Below, one piece after another: positions 7,749 to 16,295 of a stretch of 64,000 nucleotides of DNA. Under the pieces are notes generated by a model. It was not told the origin of the DNA. It searched no databases and saw only the letters and a list, made by a program, of their open reading frames with translations. The position numbers were made by a program, and so were the translations under genes. This DNA comes from Arthrobacter sp. 131MFCol6.1. GTDB lineage: Bacteria; Actinomycetota; Actinomycetes; Actinomycetales; Micrococcaceae. The stretch's first letter is position 1. The number at the start of each line of letters is the position of its first letter. Location: NCBI RefSeq assembly GCF_000374925.1, contig NZ_KB895542.1:124001-188000 (forward strand), read 5' to 3'.

Positions 7749-8637
7749 GAACGAGCTCAAACCCGCTGCCCCCGTCATGGGGGGCGGCGGGTTTTTGCGT
7801 ATCAGGCTGGATGTGGCGTACGACGGCGGCCCGTTCAGCGGGTGGGCCGTGCAGCCGGGACTGCGCACCGTCCAGGGCGTCCTGGAGGAGGCCCTCGCGC
7901 TGCTGATCCGCCGCCCCGTCCGGGTCACGGTCGCGGGCCGCACCGACGCCGGGGTGCACGCCCGCGGCCAGGTGGTCCACCTGGACCTCAGCGAAGCGGA
8001 GTGGCAGGGCCTGAATCGGGGCGCCGAACTGGACCCCGCCGTCGCCCTGCTCCGCCGCATCCGCGGTGCCCTGAGCCGGGGCCTGGGCGACCTCAGCGGG
8101 GCCATCGAGGTGCACCGGGTGAGTGTGGCGCCCGAGGGCTTCGATGCCCGGTTCTCCGCCCTCTGGCGCCGCTATTCCTACCGGATCGCGGACGGCCCCG
8201 CGCTGTGGGACCCGCTGGGACGCGCCTCGACCCTGTGGCACAAGGTTCCGCTGGACGTCGGGCTGCTCAACGAGGGCGCCGCGCCGCTGCTGGGACTGCA
8301 GGACTTCCGCTCATACTGCAAGCCCCGCGAGGGCGCCACGACCATCCGGGAGCTGCAGCGCTTCGAATTCGCGCGCGGCACCGACGGGGTCATTGTTGCC
8401 ACCGTCCAGGCCGACGCGTTCTGCCACAACATGGTCCGCTCCCTGGTGGGCTCGGCGCTGTACGTGGGGGAGGGCGAAGAGGCCCCGGGATGGCTTTACG
8501 AGCGGCTCCTCGCCCGGCAGCGCGACGCCCGCTCCGTGCTGGCAGCCCCGCACCCGCTGGTGCTCGAGGAAGTGGCCTACCCGACTGACGGCGGCATGCT
8601 GGCCCGCGCCGAACTGACCCGGGCCCTGCGGGCGTAA
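7747..8637 (+). CDS. truA: tRNA pseudouridine38-40 synthase TruA
   Basis: Makes pseudouridine at positions 38-40 of the anticodon stem. The catalytic Asp is in AGRTDAGVHA (Asp67 with the ATG at 7747). Other family motifs are YDGGPFSGWAVQPG, FRSYCKPREG and FCHNMVRSLVG. Possible starts are ATG 7747, ATG 7777 and TTG 7795. I prefer 7747 because a -10 box sits 7 nt before it and no ribosome site serves the others. Residues 5-17 are encoded by the stem and T-run of an intrinsic terminator, so this N-terminus may be shaped by RNA structure rather than protein function. Confidence 0.93.
   Translation: MNELKPAAPVMGGGGFLRIRLDVAYDGGPFSGWAVQPGLRTVQGVLEEALALLIRRPVRVTVAGRTDAGVHARGQVVHLDLSEAEWQGLNRGAELDPAVALLRRIRGALSRGLGDLSGAIEVHRVSVAPEGFDARFSALWRRYSYRIADGPALWDPLGRASTLWHKVPLDVGLLNEGAAPLLGLQDFRSYCKPREGATTIRELQRFEFARGTDGVIVATVQADAFCHNMVRSLVGSALYVGEGEEAPGWLYERLLARQRDARSVLAAPHPLVLEEVAYPTDGGMLARAELTRALRA
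7759..7796 (+). terminator. Intrinsic terminator of the rplQ operon, inside truA
   Basis: A 15-bp stem (7759-7773 with 7780-7794, one G-U pair), a 6-nt loop and T5 at 7792-7796 make an ideal rho-independent terminator 44 nt after the rplQ stop. It lies within the truA reading frame if that begins at 7747. Confidence 0.85.
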
Positions 8638-8638
8638 A

Positions 8639-10363
8639 CTACGCGGGCAGCTCGAGGGTGAAGGTGCTGCCGTGTCCCGGACTGGTGCGGCACGAGATGG
8701 AGCCGCCGTGCCCCTCCACGATGGCCTTGGTAATGGACAGCCCCAGGCCGGCGCCCGGAATGGATCCGTCCCGGACGGCAGGGCTGCGGAAGAAACGGGT
8801 GAAGACCCGCCCGGCGTCGGCGGCGGTCATGCCCATCCCGGTGTCCGCGACGTGCAGGCGGACCAGGCCGTCGCCGGCGCTGGCGGATACCCGCACCGAG
8901 CCGCCGTCGGGTGAGTACTTGATCGCGTTGGAAACGAGGTTGTCCAGGGCCTGGCTGATCCGGAGCGGGTCCACGTGTGCCCAGAGCGGTCCCTGGACGT
9001 CCATGGCGAGGCAGACACGGGACGCCTGGGCGTGGGCCTGGGCTGAGCCCAGGCTCGCCTCCACGAGCCCGGCCAGGTCGGTCCGGCGGGGATGGAGATG
9101 GACGGCGGCGCTGGCGGACATGAGAAGGTCCGAGACCAGGGCCAGCAGCCGCTCCGCGTTGCGCTGCGCCACTTCGACGCGGCGGACCACCGGGCTGTCC
9201 AGGCCCTCGGTGTCGGCGAGCACCAGGTCCAGGTTGCCGATGATGGACGTCAGCGGCGTGCGGAATTCGTGGGAGACGGTGGAAACGACCTCGTCCTTCG
9301 CGGCCAGGGCGTCCACCAGGCCGGTGACCTCGTTGAAGACCACGACGGCGCCGCGGAAGTCGCCGGCGTCGTCCTTCAGGGGCCGGGCTCCCGTAGAGAC
9401 CACGCGGCTGGCCGCCGCCTCACCGAAGCAGACAAGGTAGTCGGCAAAGGACTCGCCGGCCAGCGCCCGCCGGATGGGACGCCGCTCCAGCGGCAGCGGG
9501 GTGCTCCGGTCCTGCCCGGTCAGCAGGAGCTGGCCCTCTTCCTCCGGCCGTACTTGCCCCGCCGGTTCGGCCGTCAGCCGGGGTGCCGCGGCCGCGGATT
9601 CCTCCAGTTCGGCCTGCCACGTGTTCGTCAGCAGCCGGCGGCCGTTGGCATCCACTGCCACGATCCCGACGTCGACGGTGTCAAGAATGGTGTTCAGGAG
9701 CCGTTCGCGCTCCCTGCTGTCCGCGAGCAGGACCTCCAGCTCGGCCTCCTTGGACTTGATCCGCCACTGCTCGTGCCGCAGGCGCGCCCGCGCAAAACGC
9801 ATGGCCAGGGAGACCGCGAACATCATCAGGGGCACCAGCAAGGCTTCGGCCGTGCGCGCCGCAAGCGGTGCCGACCGGTCCGCCAGGAGCCAAGGCAGGG
9901 CGGCCAGGAGGGGCACCGAGAAGCTCAGTGACAGGCTCGCGGGGGCTGAGAGCCTGGACGCCGAGATCCATACCACGGGCAGGACGGAGAGCACACCGGG
10001 ATCCGGCAGCCCGGCGGTGGTGCCGTCCCGCAGCAGCCCTATCGCGACCAGGTCCAGGACGGGGATGACGAGCGGCGCCAACGGCCCAAAACGCTGCCAG
10101 GGGACCAGGACGCAGGCCGCAAGGAGCGCGGCCTGCAGGCCAAAGGCGTACCGGCACAGGATGCTGTCCGGAAGGCCGGGCCAGGCGGCCGGGGCGGCAA
10201 GGACGATTCCGACCAGCATCACGGCCAGCGGCAACTGGCACACGAGGACCCGCCCGCGCGGCCGCAAAGCCTTGCCGTATCGATCCACACCGCGGATCAG
10301 CCGCTGTCTAAGCAAAGACGCCGTGCCCCCTTCCCGTTGCTCCAGTTTTACACCTTGTGTCAC
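8639..10363 (-). CDS. Membrane-bound PAS sensor histidine kinase
   Basis: A 574-aa sensor kinase. Residues about 40-190 hold several hydrophobic segments (an integral membrane sensor). A short coiled linker and a PAS-like domain follow (about 215-345), then HisKA with VSTVSHEFRTPLTSIIGN (phospho-accepting His365). The HATPase part has the N box DNLVSNAIKYSPDGG, G1 VADTGMGM and G2 GAGLGLSI. It is divergent from the OmpR-type regulator at 10.5 kb, its likely partner. The GTG start at 10363 has no clear ribosome site; a TTG about 17 codons further in follows a purine-rich stretch and is a possible alternative. Stimulus unknown. Confidence 0.9.
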   Translation of the reverse strand: MTQGVKLEQREGGTASLLRQRLIRGVDRYGKALRPRGRVLVCQLPLAVMLVGIVLAAPAAWPGLPDSILCRYAFGLQAALLAACVLVPWQRFGPLAPLVIPVLDLVAIGLLRDGTTAGLPDPGVLSVLPVVWISASRLSAPASLSLSFSVPLLAALPWLLADRSAPLAARTAEALLVPLMMFAVSLAMRFARARLRHEQWRIKSKEAELEVLLADSRERERLLNTILDTVDVGIVAVDANGRRLLTNTWQAELEESAAAAPRLTAEPAGQVRPEEEGQLLLTGQDRSTPLPLERRPIRRALAGESFADYLVCFGEAAASRVVSTGARPLKDDAGDFRGAVVVFNEVTGLVDALAAKDEVVSTVSHEFRTPLTSIIGNLDLVLADTEGLDSPVVRRVEVAQRNAERLLALVSDLLMSASAAVHLHPRRTDLAGLVEASLGSAQAHAQASRVCLAMDVQGPLWAHVDPLRISQALDNLVSNAIKYSPDGGSVRVSASAGDGLVRLHVADTGMGMTAADAGRVFTRFFRSPAVRDGSIPGAGLGLSITKAIVEGHGGSISCRTSPGHGSTFTLELPA

Positions 10364-10523
10364 GCAAATTTGACATAAATCGAAGTTTTGGCATTTCTGT
10401 TACCGGGCCGCCGCGAATTTGCCCCTTAGGGTGGGTATTCTGACATTGCCGGTGGGGGCCGGCGGGATCATTGCTGCCGCCGCATCCGCGAACGGCAGCG
10501 TAGCGTGACACATGAGGGGGGCC

Positions 10524-11291
10524 ATGACCGACCTGGGAGTCGCCGTCGTAGTAGAAGACGACGAAGATGTTCGGAACCTTGTCGAAGCCGTATTGAGCCA
10601 GGCAGGGTTCGAAGTCCATTCGGCGGCCGGCGGGCGTGAAGGGGTCGACGTCGTCAGGGCGCGGGAGGCAAGCGTGGTCACCCTGGATGTCGGGCTTCCC
10701 GATATCGACGGGTTCGAGGTGCTGCGCCGGATCCGGCAGTTCAGCGACGCGTACGTGGTCATGCTGACGGCGCGGACCGACGAACTGGACACGCTGACGG
10801 CGTTTCATACCGGTGCTGATGATTTCCTGGCGAAGCCTTTCCGGCCCCGGGAGTTGCGCGCCCGTGTGGGCGCCATGATGCGCCGGCCCCGGCAGGACCT
10901 CCGCGCCGCGGAAATATCCGGGACGGATCCCGGGGACGCTGCCGCCCCGGCAGCCTCCCAGAGTCCGGTGCTGCACCACAACGGCCTGGACCTGAACCCC
11001 GAGACCCGGTCCGTGAGTGTCGACGGCGTGGCGGTCAGCCTGACCCGCAGCGAGTTCGACCTCCTGCAGGCGCTCCTGAAGGGCGCCGGCGCCGTGCGGT
11101 CCAAGACCGAGCTGGTGCGCGTGGTCCGGGGCGATTACTACCGGGCGGACGCATACATCAGCGAATCCGACGAACGCGCCGTCGAGGTGCATATCGGCAA
11201 CCTCCGGAGGAAACTCGGCGAGGACCCCGTGCAGCCGCGCTGGCTGCAGACCGTCCGCGGCGTGGGCTACCGGCTGTCGCCGGCGCGGTAG
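10524..11291 (+). CDS. OmpR/PhoB-family response regulator
   Basis: A receiver domain (residues 5-118) with acidic pocket EDDED, phosphorylated Asp55 in VVTLDVGLPD and Lys104 in FLAKPFRP is joined by an Ala/Pro linker to a winged-helix DNA-binding domain (about 150-253) with LTRSEFDLLQALL and VEVHIGNLRRKLGEDP. The ATG at 10524 is preferred because AGGGGG lies at 10515-10520; an in-frame ATG at 10512 lacks a site. The insertion KTELVRVVRGDYYRADAYISESDER before the recognition helix is longer than usual. It is expected to take phosphate from the divergent kinase. Confidence 0.92.
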   Translation: MTDLGVAVVVEDDEDVRNLVEAVLSQAGFEVHSAAGGREGVDVVRAREASVVTLDVGLPDIDGFEVLRRIRQFSDAYVVMLTARTDELDTLTAFHTGADDFLAKPFRPRELRARVGAMMRRPRQDLRAAEISGTDPGDAAAPAASQSPVLHHNGLDLNPETRSVSVDGVAVSLTRSEFDLLQALLKGAGAVRSKTELVRVVRGDYYRADAYISESDERAVEVHIGNLRRKLGEDPVQPRWLQTVRGVGYRLSPAR

Positions 11292-11356
11292 CCCCCGGAG
11301 AGGCGTCCGGCTCCCGGCACCCGGGACACTCGTAGGGGGCAGCGGTCCCGCCGGCC

Positions 11357-11881
11357 CTAGCTGTCCCACAGGACATAGCTGAACTGGAGTTCGTCCACGG
11401 TTTCCCCGCCGCGCGCGGCAACGTCGCGCAGGAGCGACAGGGCACGACCAATGTCGCCGGCCCTGAGGGCGTTCTCCAGTTCGCCGGCGAGCTGGGCCAG
11501 GCGCAGGCCTCCGACCATGGCCGAGGACGTCTTCAGGCTCAGCACAGCGTCCATCGAGCCCGCGAGATCCCCGCGTTCGAGGGCAGAGGCCAGCGTGCGG
11601 TAGCGCTGGTCCCACATCCGGGTGTAGTCCCTGGCAAATCCCTTCGCCACGGCCGGATTGTCGAGCTGGGCACCCAGGTCCTGAAGCGCGGCAGGGTCCA
11701 CGAGCGGGGCCGGCGGCAGGTCCTCGGGGATGACTTCCTGGAGTGCCTCCGGGAGCACCTCCGGGAGGGTCACAGGCGCACTGGATGCCGTGAGGGCAGG
11801 CGCCGGCAGTCCCGGAGAGGTTGTGGGAGCGAGGGCAATGCTCGCTTCTCCGTCGTCGGGGCAAGCGCTTGGAAGGGACAT
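11357..11881 (-). CDS. Hpt-like protein lacking the phospho-accepting His
   Basis: A 174-aa protein. Residues 1-60 are Pro/Ala-rich and look disordered. Residues about 65-165 resemble a histidine-phosphotransfer four-helix bundle, with the signature region reading DAVLSLKTSSAMVGG and then LAQLAGELE. In active Hpt domains this region is A-H-x-L-K-G-S-A; here the position of the His is Leu114, so phosphotransfer should be impossible. It lies convergent to the response regulator gene and may be a regulatory decoy or scaffold of that system. Family assignment is from motif pattern only. Confidence 0.6.
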   Translation of the reverse strand: MSLPSACPDDGEASIALAPTTSPGLPAPALTASSAPVTLPEVLPEALQEVIPEDLPPAPLVDPAALQDLGAQLDNPAVAKGFARDYTRMWDQRYRTLASALERGDLAGSMDAVLSLKTSSAMVGGLRLAQLAGELENALRAGDIGRALSLLRDVAARGGETVDELQFSYVLWDS

Positions 11882-11978
11882 GTGACCACGCTACTTGCTG
11901 ACGCGGCCGATGCCGTGCAGCCCGCTCTATCCTGCGGAAACCCTGAGGCTTTCCCGAGGGAACCAGTCACGTCCGCAG

Positions 11979-12860
11979 CTATTGCCGCGTCCCGTGGTTA
12001 CTTCCCTCCATGAGAAGCCGCGGTACGGCAATGAGGATCGTCCACGGAACGACCGAGACGAGGACCGGCGAGGCCAGCACCATCGCCGGAGCGACGAGAA
12101 AGGGCCAGTGCTTCCGGGCACCGATGACGACCAGGGCCACAGCGATGAGGCACCGCACGACGAAGCTGACCCGGCTGTCAGGCGTTCCCTCCCTGTTCTC
12201 GAACAGGAACCGTATCCAGTCGCTCCACGCTGTCGGGTCGGCTGCATAAGACACGGCGACGATGAGCACCGTTGCGCCAACTCCTTGAAGCAGCCTCTTC
12301 CATTCGCCACGAGTGGCGAACCAGAGGAGGCCGACGCCGGTGGTGACCTTCGTGAGGACGGCGAAAGACCAGGCGGCAGGCCTTCGCATGCCGACTACGG
12401 CGGCCGCGGCGAGCAAGATGTAGATGTTTCCGACGACGAGTTCGGGGAGGCACAGCAGGGACACCGGAATGGCCCACCGCGCCCGGAGGGGTCTCACCAG
12501 CCACGCCACTGCTGCTGCCTCGATCGCAAACCACGCCGCACAGAACAGGGGCCAGGGAAGCAACGCCAACGGCCAGATCGCCGCTGCAAACGCGGGCGAA
12601 TACAAATACGCGTCCGGCTGTCCGGGACTTGCGCCGTAGGAAAGCCCGCCCTGCGCCGCGAGCCAGTAGGCGTGCGAGTCGTACCCGATTGCGTTGCCGG
12701 TGACGACGTGCCGGACCGACACAATCACGGCCACAACGGCCAAAGGCCACAGCAGGAAGGGCCCCGAACGGGCCAGCAGCGGAAACTTCCTTGCGAAGAC
12801 ACTCCCCTGGCCCATTTCGGAGCGTGAAGGGGGCGTGTCCTCACGTGTGGTGTCGTTCAT
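11979..12860 (-). CDS. GT87/DUF2029-type membrane glycosyltransferase-like protein
   Basis: A 293-aa protein with about eight hydrophobic segments. YDSHAYW (about residue 60) and AYLYSPAFA (about 85) match the luminal catalytic-loop pattern of polyprenyl-phosphate-mannose-dependent GT87 enzymes, which act on the outer face of the membrane in actinobacterial glycoconjugate synthesis. It is shorter than typical GT87 members (about 400 aa), so it may be a reduced form. The ATG at 12860 is 7 nt after a CAACAT box, suggesting a leaderless transcript separate from the Tad genes upstream. Sugar and acceptor are unknown. Confidence 0.65.
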   Translation of the reverse strand: MNDTTREDTPPSRSEMGQGSVFARKFPLLARSGPFLLWPLAVVAVIVSVRHVVTGNAIGYDSHAYWLAAQGGLSYGASPGQPDAYLYSPAFAAAIWPLALLPWPLFCAAWFAIEAAAVAWLVRPLRARWAIPVSLLCLPELVVGNIYILLAAAAVVGMRRPAAWSFAVLTKVTTGVGLLWFATRGEWKRLLQGVGATVLIVAVSYAADPTAWSDWIRFLFENREGTPDSRVSFVVRCLIAVALVVIGARKHWPFLVAPAMVLASPVLVSVVPWTILIAVPRLLMEGSNHGTRQ

Positions 12861-12867
12861 GGTCCAG

Positions 12868-12873
12868 ATGTTG
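12868..12873 (-). promoter_or_regulatory. Possible leaderless -10 box for the GT87-like gene
   Basis: On the minus strand CAACAT ends 7 nt before the ATG at 12860. It keeps A2 and T6 of TANNNT only, so support is moderate. Confidence 0.35.
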
Positions 12874-12951
12874 CCACAGAACCCGGCCAGATCCCGGAAA
12901 CTGCGCTCCGATCAAACGGCACGTTCCGGTGTGTTCTCGCGGTGGCGGCTG

Positions 12952-13836
12952 CTACTGGCCGCTGAACGTGTCGATGGCGTTGATGACGGCGGGGCCCAGG
13001 ATGGCGATGAACAGCACAGGGAAGATGAAGAACAGCAGGGGGAACAAGATGGTGACGGGCAGCTTCATGGCCTTCTCCTCGGCCCGTTGCCGGCGTTTGA
13101 CCCGCATGACCTTCGCCTGCACCCGCAGCACCCGGCTGATGGCAATGCCGTAGGTGTCGGCCTGGACCACGGCCTGGACGAAGCTGCGCAGCTCGGGCAC
13201 GTTGGTCCGTGCCGCCAGTGCCAGGTAGGACTCGCGCCGGCTGCGTCCTACCTGCATGTCCTGCAGGGTTCGGATCAGTTCCTCCGCCAGCGGGCCCTTG
13301 CCGTTCTCGCCGGCCCGGGCCATGGCGCCTTCGAAGCCCAGGCCCGCTTCCACGGAGATCAGCATCTGGTCCAGCGTGTTGGCCAGTTCCAGCTGCATGG
13401 TCTTCTGCCGCTCCTGCCCTTTGCTGTACAGCAGGAGATCGGGGATGAAGTAGCCCAGCAGGAACACAAAGATTCCCACGAGCTTGAGGATCGGCGTCGG
13501 GCTGTTGGCGCTGATCCAGGAGCCCAAGAGGGCGCCCAGCAGCCCCAGGAGCGGCTTGGCCGCGAGCACGCGGCCCAAAGGCAGCGACGCGGGACGCCCG
13601 GCGAGGGACAGCAGCCGGTCCAGTTTGCGGACGTACGCTGCGGGAGTCAGCCGGTGGCCGGCCCGTTCCAGCAGGCTGCTGCGCTCCCGCTGGGTGAGTT
13701 CGGCAGGGTCCGTGCCCAGCGCGAGAATCTCCCGCATAGCGCGCTGTGACCTCCGGTCAACGGAGAGCAGCGACCACGCAAGATAGCCCAGCGGCAACGC
13801 CACCAGCAGCGTGGCAAGAAGTACAGCAGGTGCCAT
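12952..13836 (-). CDS. tadC: Flp pilus inner-membrane platform protein TadC (locus 1)
   Basis: A 294-aa type II secretion F-domain protein. It has an N-terminal membrane segment, a central pair of segments (LGLLGALLGSW, FVFLLGYFIPDLLL), the F-domain motif ELANTLDQMLISVEAGLGFEGAMAR-type helix bundle and a C-terminal membrane hairpin. With TadB it forms the platform that the TadA ATPase drives to assemble Flp pili. It ends the first Tad locus, 7 nt after tadB. Its closest relative in the window is the TadC at 20.3-21.1 kb, with nearly the same core motifs. Confidence 0.88.
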   Translation of the reverse strand: MAPAVLLATLLVALPLGYLAWSLLSVDRRSQRAMREILALGTDPAELTQRERSSLLERAGHRLTPAAYVRKLDRLLSLAGRPASLPLGRVLAAKPLLGLLGALLGSWISANSPTPILKLVGIFVFLLGYFIPDLLLYSKGQERQKTMQLELANTLDQMLISVEAGLGFEGAMARAGENGKGPLAEELIRTLQDMQVGRSRRESYLALAARTNVPELRSFVQAVVQADTYGIAISRVLRVQAKVMRVKRRQRAEEKAMKLPVTILFPLLFFIFPVLFIAILGPAVINAIDTFSGQ

Positions 13837-13843
13837 GGCCGCC

Positions 13844-14779
13844 TCAGAACTTCAGGTCGATGATTTTGCGCATCCACAGGCCACCAATGGTCATGAGGAT
13901 GACGGAAGCGGCCATCATGCCCCAGCCCAGCGGGTGCGTGAACATGGCGTTCATGTAGCCGGGATTGACCAGCATCAGCATCACCACGATCCCGATTGGC
14001 ATGGCCATGAGGATGTAGGCGGAGAACTTTCCCTCGGCGGCGAGGGACTTGATGTGCCCTTTGATCTCGCTGCGCTCGCGGATGGTCTCGTTGACCTGGT
14101 CCAGGACTTCGGCCAGGTTCCCGCCCACTTCACGGTTGATCTGGATGGCCTGGGCGATCCAGACGAAGTCCTCGTTCCGCATCCGGTCCGCGGTGTCGGT
14201 CAGGGAGTCCAGGAGGTCCCGGCCCAGGCTGGTCTCCGTAACCACGCGGCGCATCTCTTCCGACGTCGGGCTTTGCGATTCGGACGCGGCGGCGTCAATG
14301 GCGCGCATGATGCTGTGCCCTGCCCGGAGGCCGCCGGAGAGCAGCTGCAGGGTGTCGCCGAGCTGCTGGTCGAACTTGGTGCGGCGCTTGCCGGTCAGGA
14401 TGCCGATCACGAGGTGGCCCACGACCGGCGCCAGCAGCACCAGCAGGACTGCCAGCAACGGCCCCGCGACGACGAACCCGGCAAAGCCCCCCGCAACAGC
14501 TCCGGCCAGGAGCAGGACGTAGAAGTCGGCCTGGCTCAGGCGCAGGCCGGCCTGTTCCAGCGACTCGCGGTTGAAGAGCCGGATCTTGCGGCCGGAGAAG
14601 AATCCGTCGACCAGGTGGACGGCCGAGCCGGCGAACCGGGTCAGCTGCGAGTCGGACTGGCCCTGGACGGGCCTGCGCCGGTCCAGTGGGAGACTCGCCC
14701 CGCCGGGTGCGAGCAGCACGATCCCGAGGACCAGCACAGCGCTGAAGAGCAGGCCGACGCCGATGGGCAGCAGGGTCAT
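13844..14779 (-). CDS. tadB: Flp pilus inner-membrane platform protein TadB (locus 1)
   Basis: A 311-aa F-domain platform protein. Four hydrophobic segments are visible (residues about 5-22, 115-150 as a pair, 250-275 and 285-300). Between them lies the F domain with LLSGGLRAGHSIMRAIDAAA and EVGGNLAEVLDQVNETIRER. It partners with TadC in the membrane. It is 7 nt from tadA and 7 nt from tadC, so the block is one operon. Confidence 0.88.
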   Translation of the reverse strand: MTLLPIGVGLLFSAVLVLGIVLLAPGGASLPLDRRRPVQGQSDSQLTRFAGSAVHLVDGFFSGRKIRLFNRESLEQAGLRLSQADFYVLLLAGAVAGGFAGFVVAGPLLAVLLVLLAPVVGHLVIGILTGKRRTKFDQQLGDTLQLLSGGLRAGHSIMRAIDAAASESQSPTSEEMRRVVTETSLGRDLLDSLTDTADRMRNEDFVWIAQAIQINREVGGNLAEVLDQVNETIRERSEIKGHIKSLAAEGKFSAYILMAMPIGIVVMLMLVNPGYMNAMFTHPLGWGMMAASVILMTIGGLWMRKIIDLKF

Positions 14780-14786
14780 GGACAGA

Positions 14787-16295
14787 TCACGCCCTTCCGG
14801 CCGGCGTCAGCGGCGCGGCAAACACGGCGGGGGAGACATAGATGCCCAGGTCCTCGAAACGGTCGATGAAGCGAGGGCGGATGCCGGTGGGGACCGGTTT
14901 TCCGAGGAACCGGCCGTGGGCGTCGACGCCGGCGGCGTAGTCGAACACGAAAGCGTCCTGGAGCGTGACGATGTCACCCTCCATGCCTTGGACCTCGGTG
15001 ACGTGGGTGATCCGCCGGGTGCCGTCCCGCAGCCGGGAGATCTGGATAATCAGGTTGACGGCCGAGGCGATCTGTTCCCGGATGGCCCGCAGCGGCAGGT
15101 CCATGCCGGCCATGAGCACGAGGGTCTCCAGGCGGGCCACGGCATCCCGGGGCGAGTTGGAGTGCACGGTCGAGAGCGAACCGTCATGGCCGGTGTTCAT
15201 GGCCTGGAGCATGTCCAGTGATTCGCCGCCGCGAACCTCGCCCACCACGATCCGGTCCGGGCGCATGCGCAGGGAGTTCCGCAGCAGTTCGCGGATGGTC
15301 ACCTCGCCCTTGCCCTCGGTGTTCGACGGCCGGCTTTCCAGACGCACCACGTGTTCCTGCTGGATCTGGAGCTCGACGGCGTCCTCGATCGTCACGATCC
15401 GCTCGTCGTGGGGCAGGAACGAGGAAAGGACATTCAGCAGTGTCGTCTTTCCCGTGCCGGTGCCGCCGGAGACGATGATGTTGAGCTTGGCCTTCACGCA
15501 GGCGTTCAGCAGTTCCGCCATTTCCGGCGTCAGCGTGCCGAACTCGATGAGATTCCGGACAGTCAGCGGCACCTTGCTGAACTTACGGATGGTCAGCGAC
15601 GAACCGCCGACGGCGAGCGGCGGAATGACGGCGTTGACGCGGGACCCGTCCTCGAGCCGCGCGTCCACGAGGGGGGAGGACTCATCGATGCGCCGGCCCA
15701 CCTTGGACACGATGCGCTCGATCACCTTGCGGAGGTGGTCCTCGGAGCTGAACCGCGATTCCGTCAGGGTCAGTTTGCCGTTGCGTTCCACGTAGATCTG
15801 GTCCATCCGGTTGACCATGATTTCCGTGACGGCGGGATCGTCCAGGAGGCGCTGCAACGGGCCGTAGCCCAGGACGTCGTCGGCCACGTCGCGGACCAGC
15901 CGGGAGCGCTCCTCGGCGGACAGGGGGACCTGCTCGGCGTCGATGATGCGCGTCAGCTCCTCCCTCGCGGAGGTGCGGAGGTCATCTTCCGTGGTTGCCG
16001 AATCGTTGAAGCGGGTTCCCATGCGTTCGAACAACGCGGTGGCGGCCCGCTGCTTGAGGGCCGCGAAGGCGTCGACGGGCTGCTGGCCCCGGGCGCGGGA
16101 GTCCTGGTGCTCCGGGAAGCCCGGCGCTGGTGGGCGGCTGCTTTTCTGGAGCACGACGGCGGCCGGCGGGGCCGCCGTCGTCCCACTTCCTCCGGTGGCG
16201 GACAGGGCCACTGGAGCTGCAGCCTGAGGCGAGACGGCCTGCGGGGCAACTGCAGCCGTTCCCTCGGCTGAGCGGAGCCGTTCGGAAAGCTTCAT
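14787..16295 (-). CDS. tadA: Flp pilus assembly ATPase TadA/CpaF (locus 1)
   Basis: A 502-aa secretion/traffic ATPase that powers Flp pilus assembly. The N-terminal 95 residues are Ala/Pro-rich and diverge from the paralogue. The core contains DDPAVTEIMVNRMDQIYVER, Walker A SGGTGTGKTTLLN (about residue 275), the Asp box around DERIVTIEDAVEL, Walker B RIVVGEVRGGESLDMLQAMN and the His box GHDGSLSTVHSNSP. Its ATG (16293-16295) abuts the stop of cpaE. The C-terminal 380 residues are strongly similar to the TadA of locus 2. Confidence 0.95.
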   Translation of the reverse strand: MKLSERLRSAEGTAAVAPQAVSPQAAAPVALSATGGSGTTAAPPAAVVLQKSSRPPAPGFPEHQDSRARGQQPVDAFAALKQRAATALFERMGTRFNDSATTEDDLRTSAREELTRIIDAEQVPLSAEERSRLVRDVADDVLGYGPLQRLLDDPAVTEIMVNRMDQIYVERNGKLTLTESRFSSEDHLRKVIERIVSKVGRRIDESSPLVDARLEDGSRVNAVIPPLAVGGSSLTIRKFSKVPLTVRNLIEFGTLTPEMAELLNACVKAKLNIIVSGGTGTGKTTLLNVLSSFLPHDERIVTIEDAVELQIQQEHVVRLESRPSNTEGKGEVTIRELLRNSLRMRPDRIVVGEVRGGESLDMLQAMNTGHDGSLSTVHSNSPRDAVARLETLVLMAGMDLPLRAIREQIASAVNLIIQISRLRDGTRRITHVTEVQGMEGDIVTLQDAFVFDYAAGVDAHGRFLGKPVPTGIRPRFIDRFEDLGIYVSPAVFAAPLTPAGRA

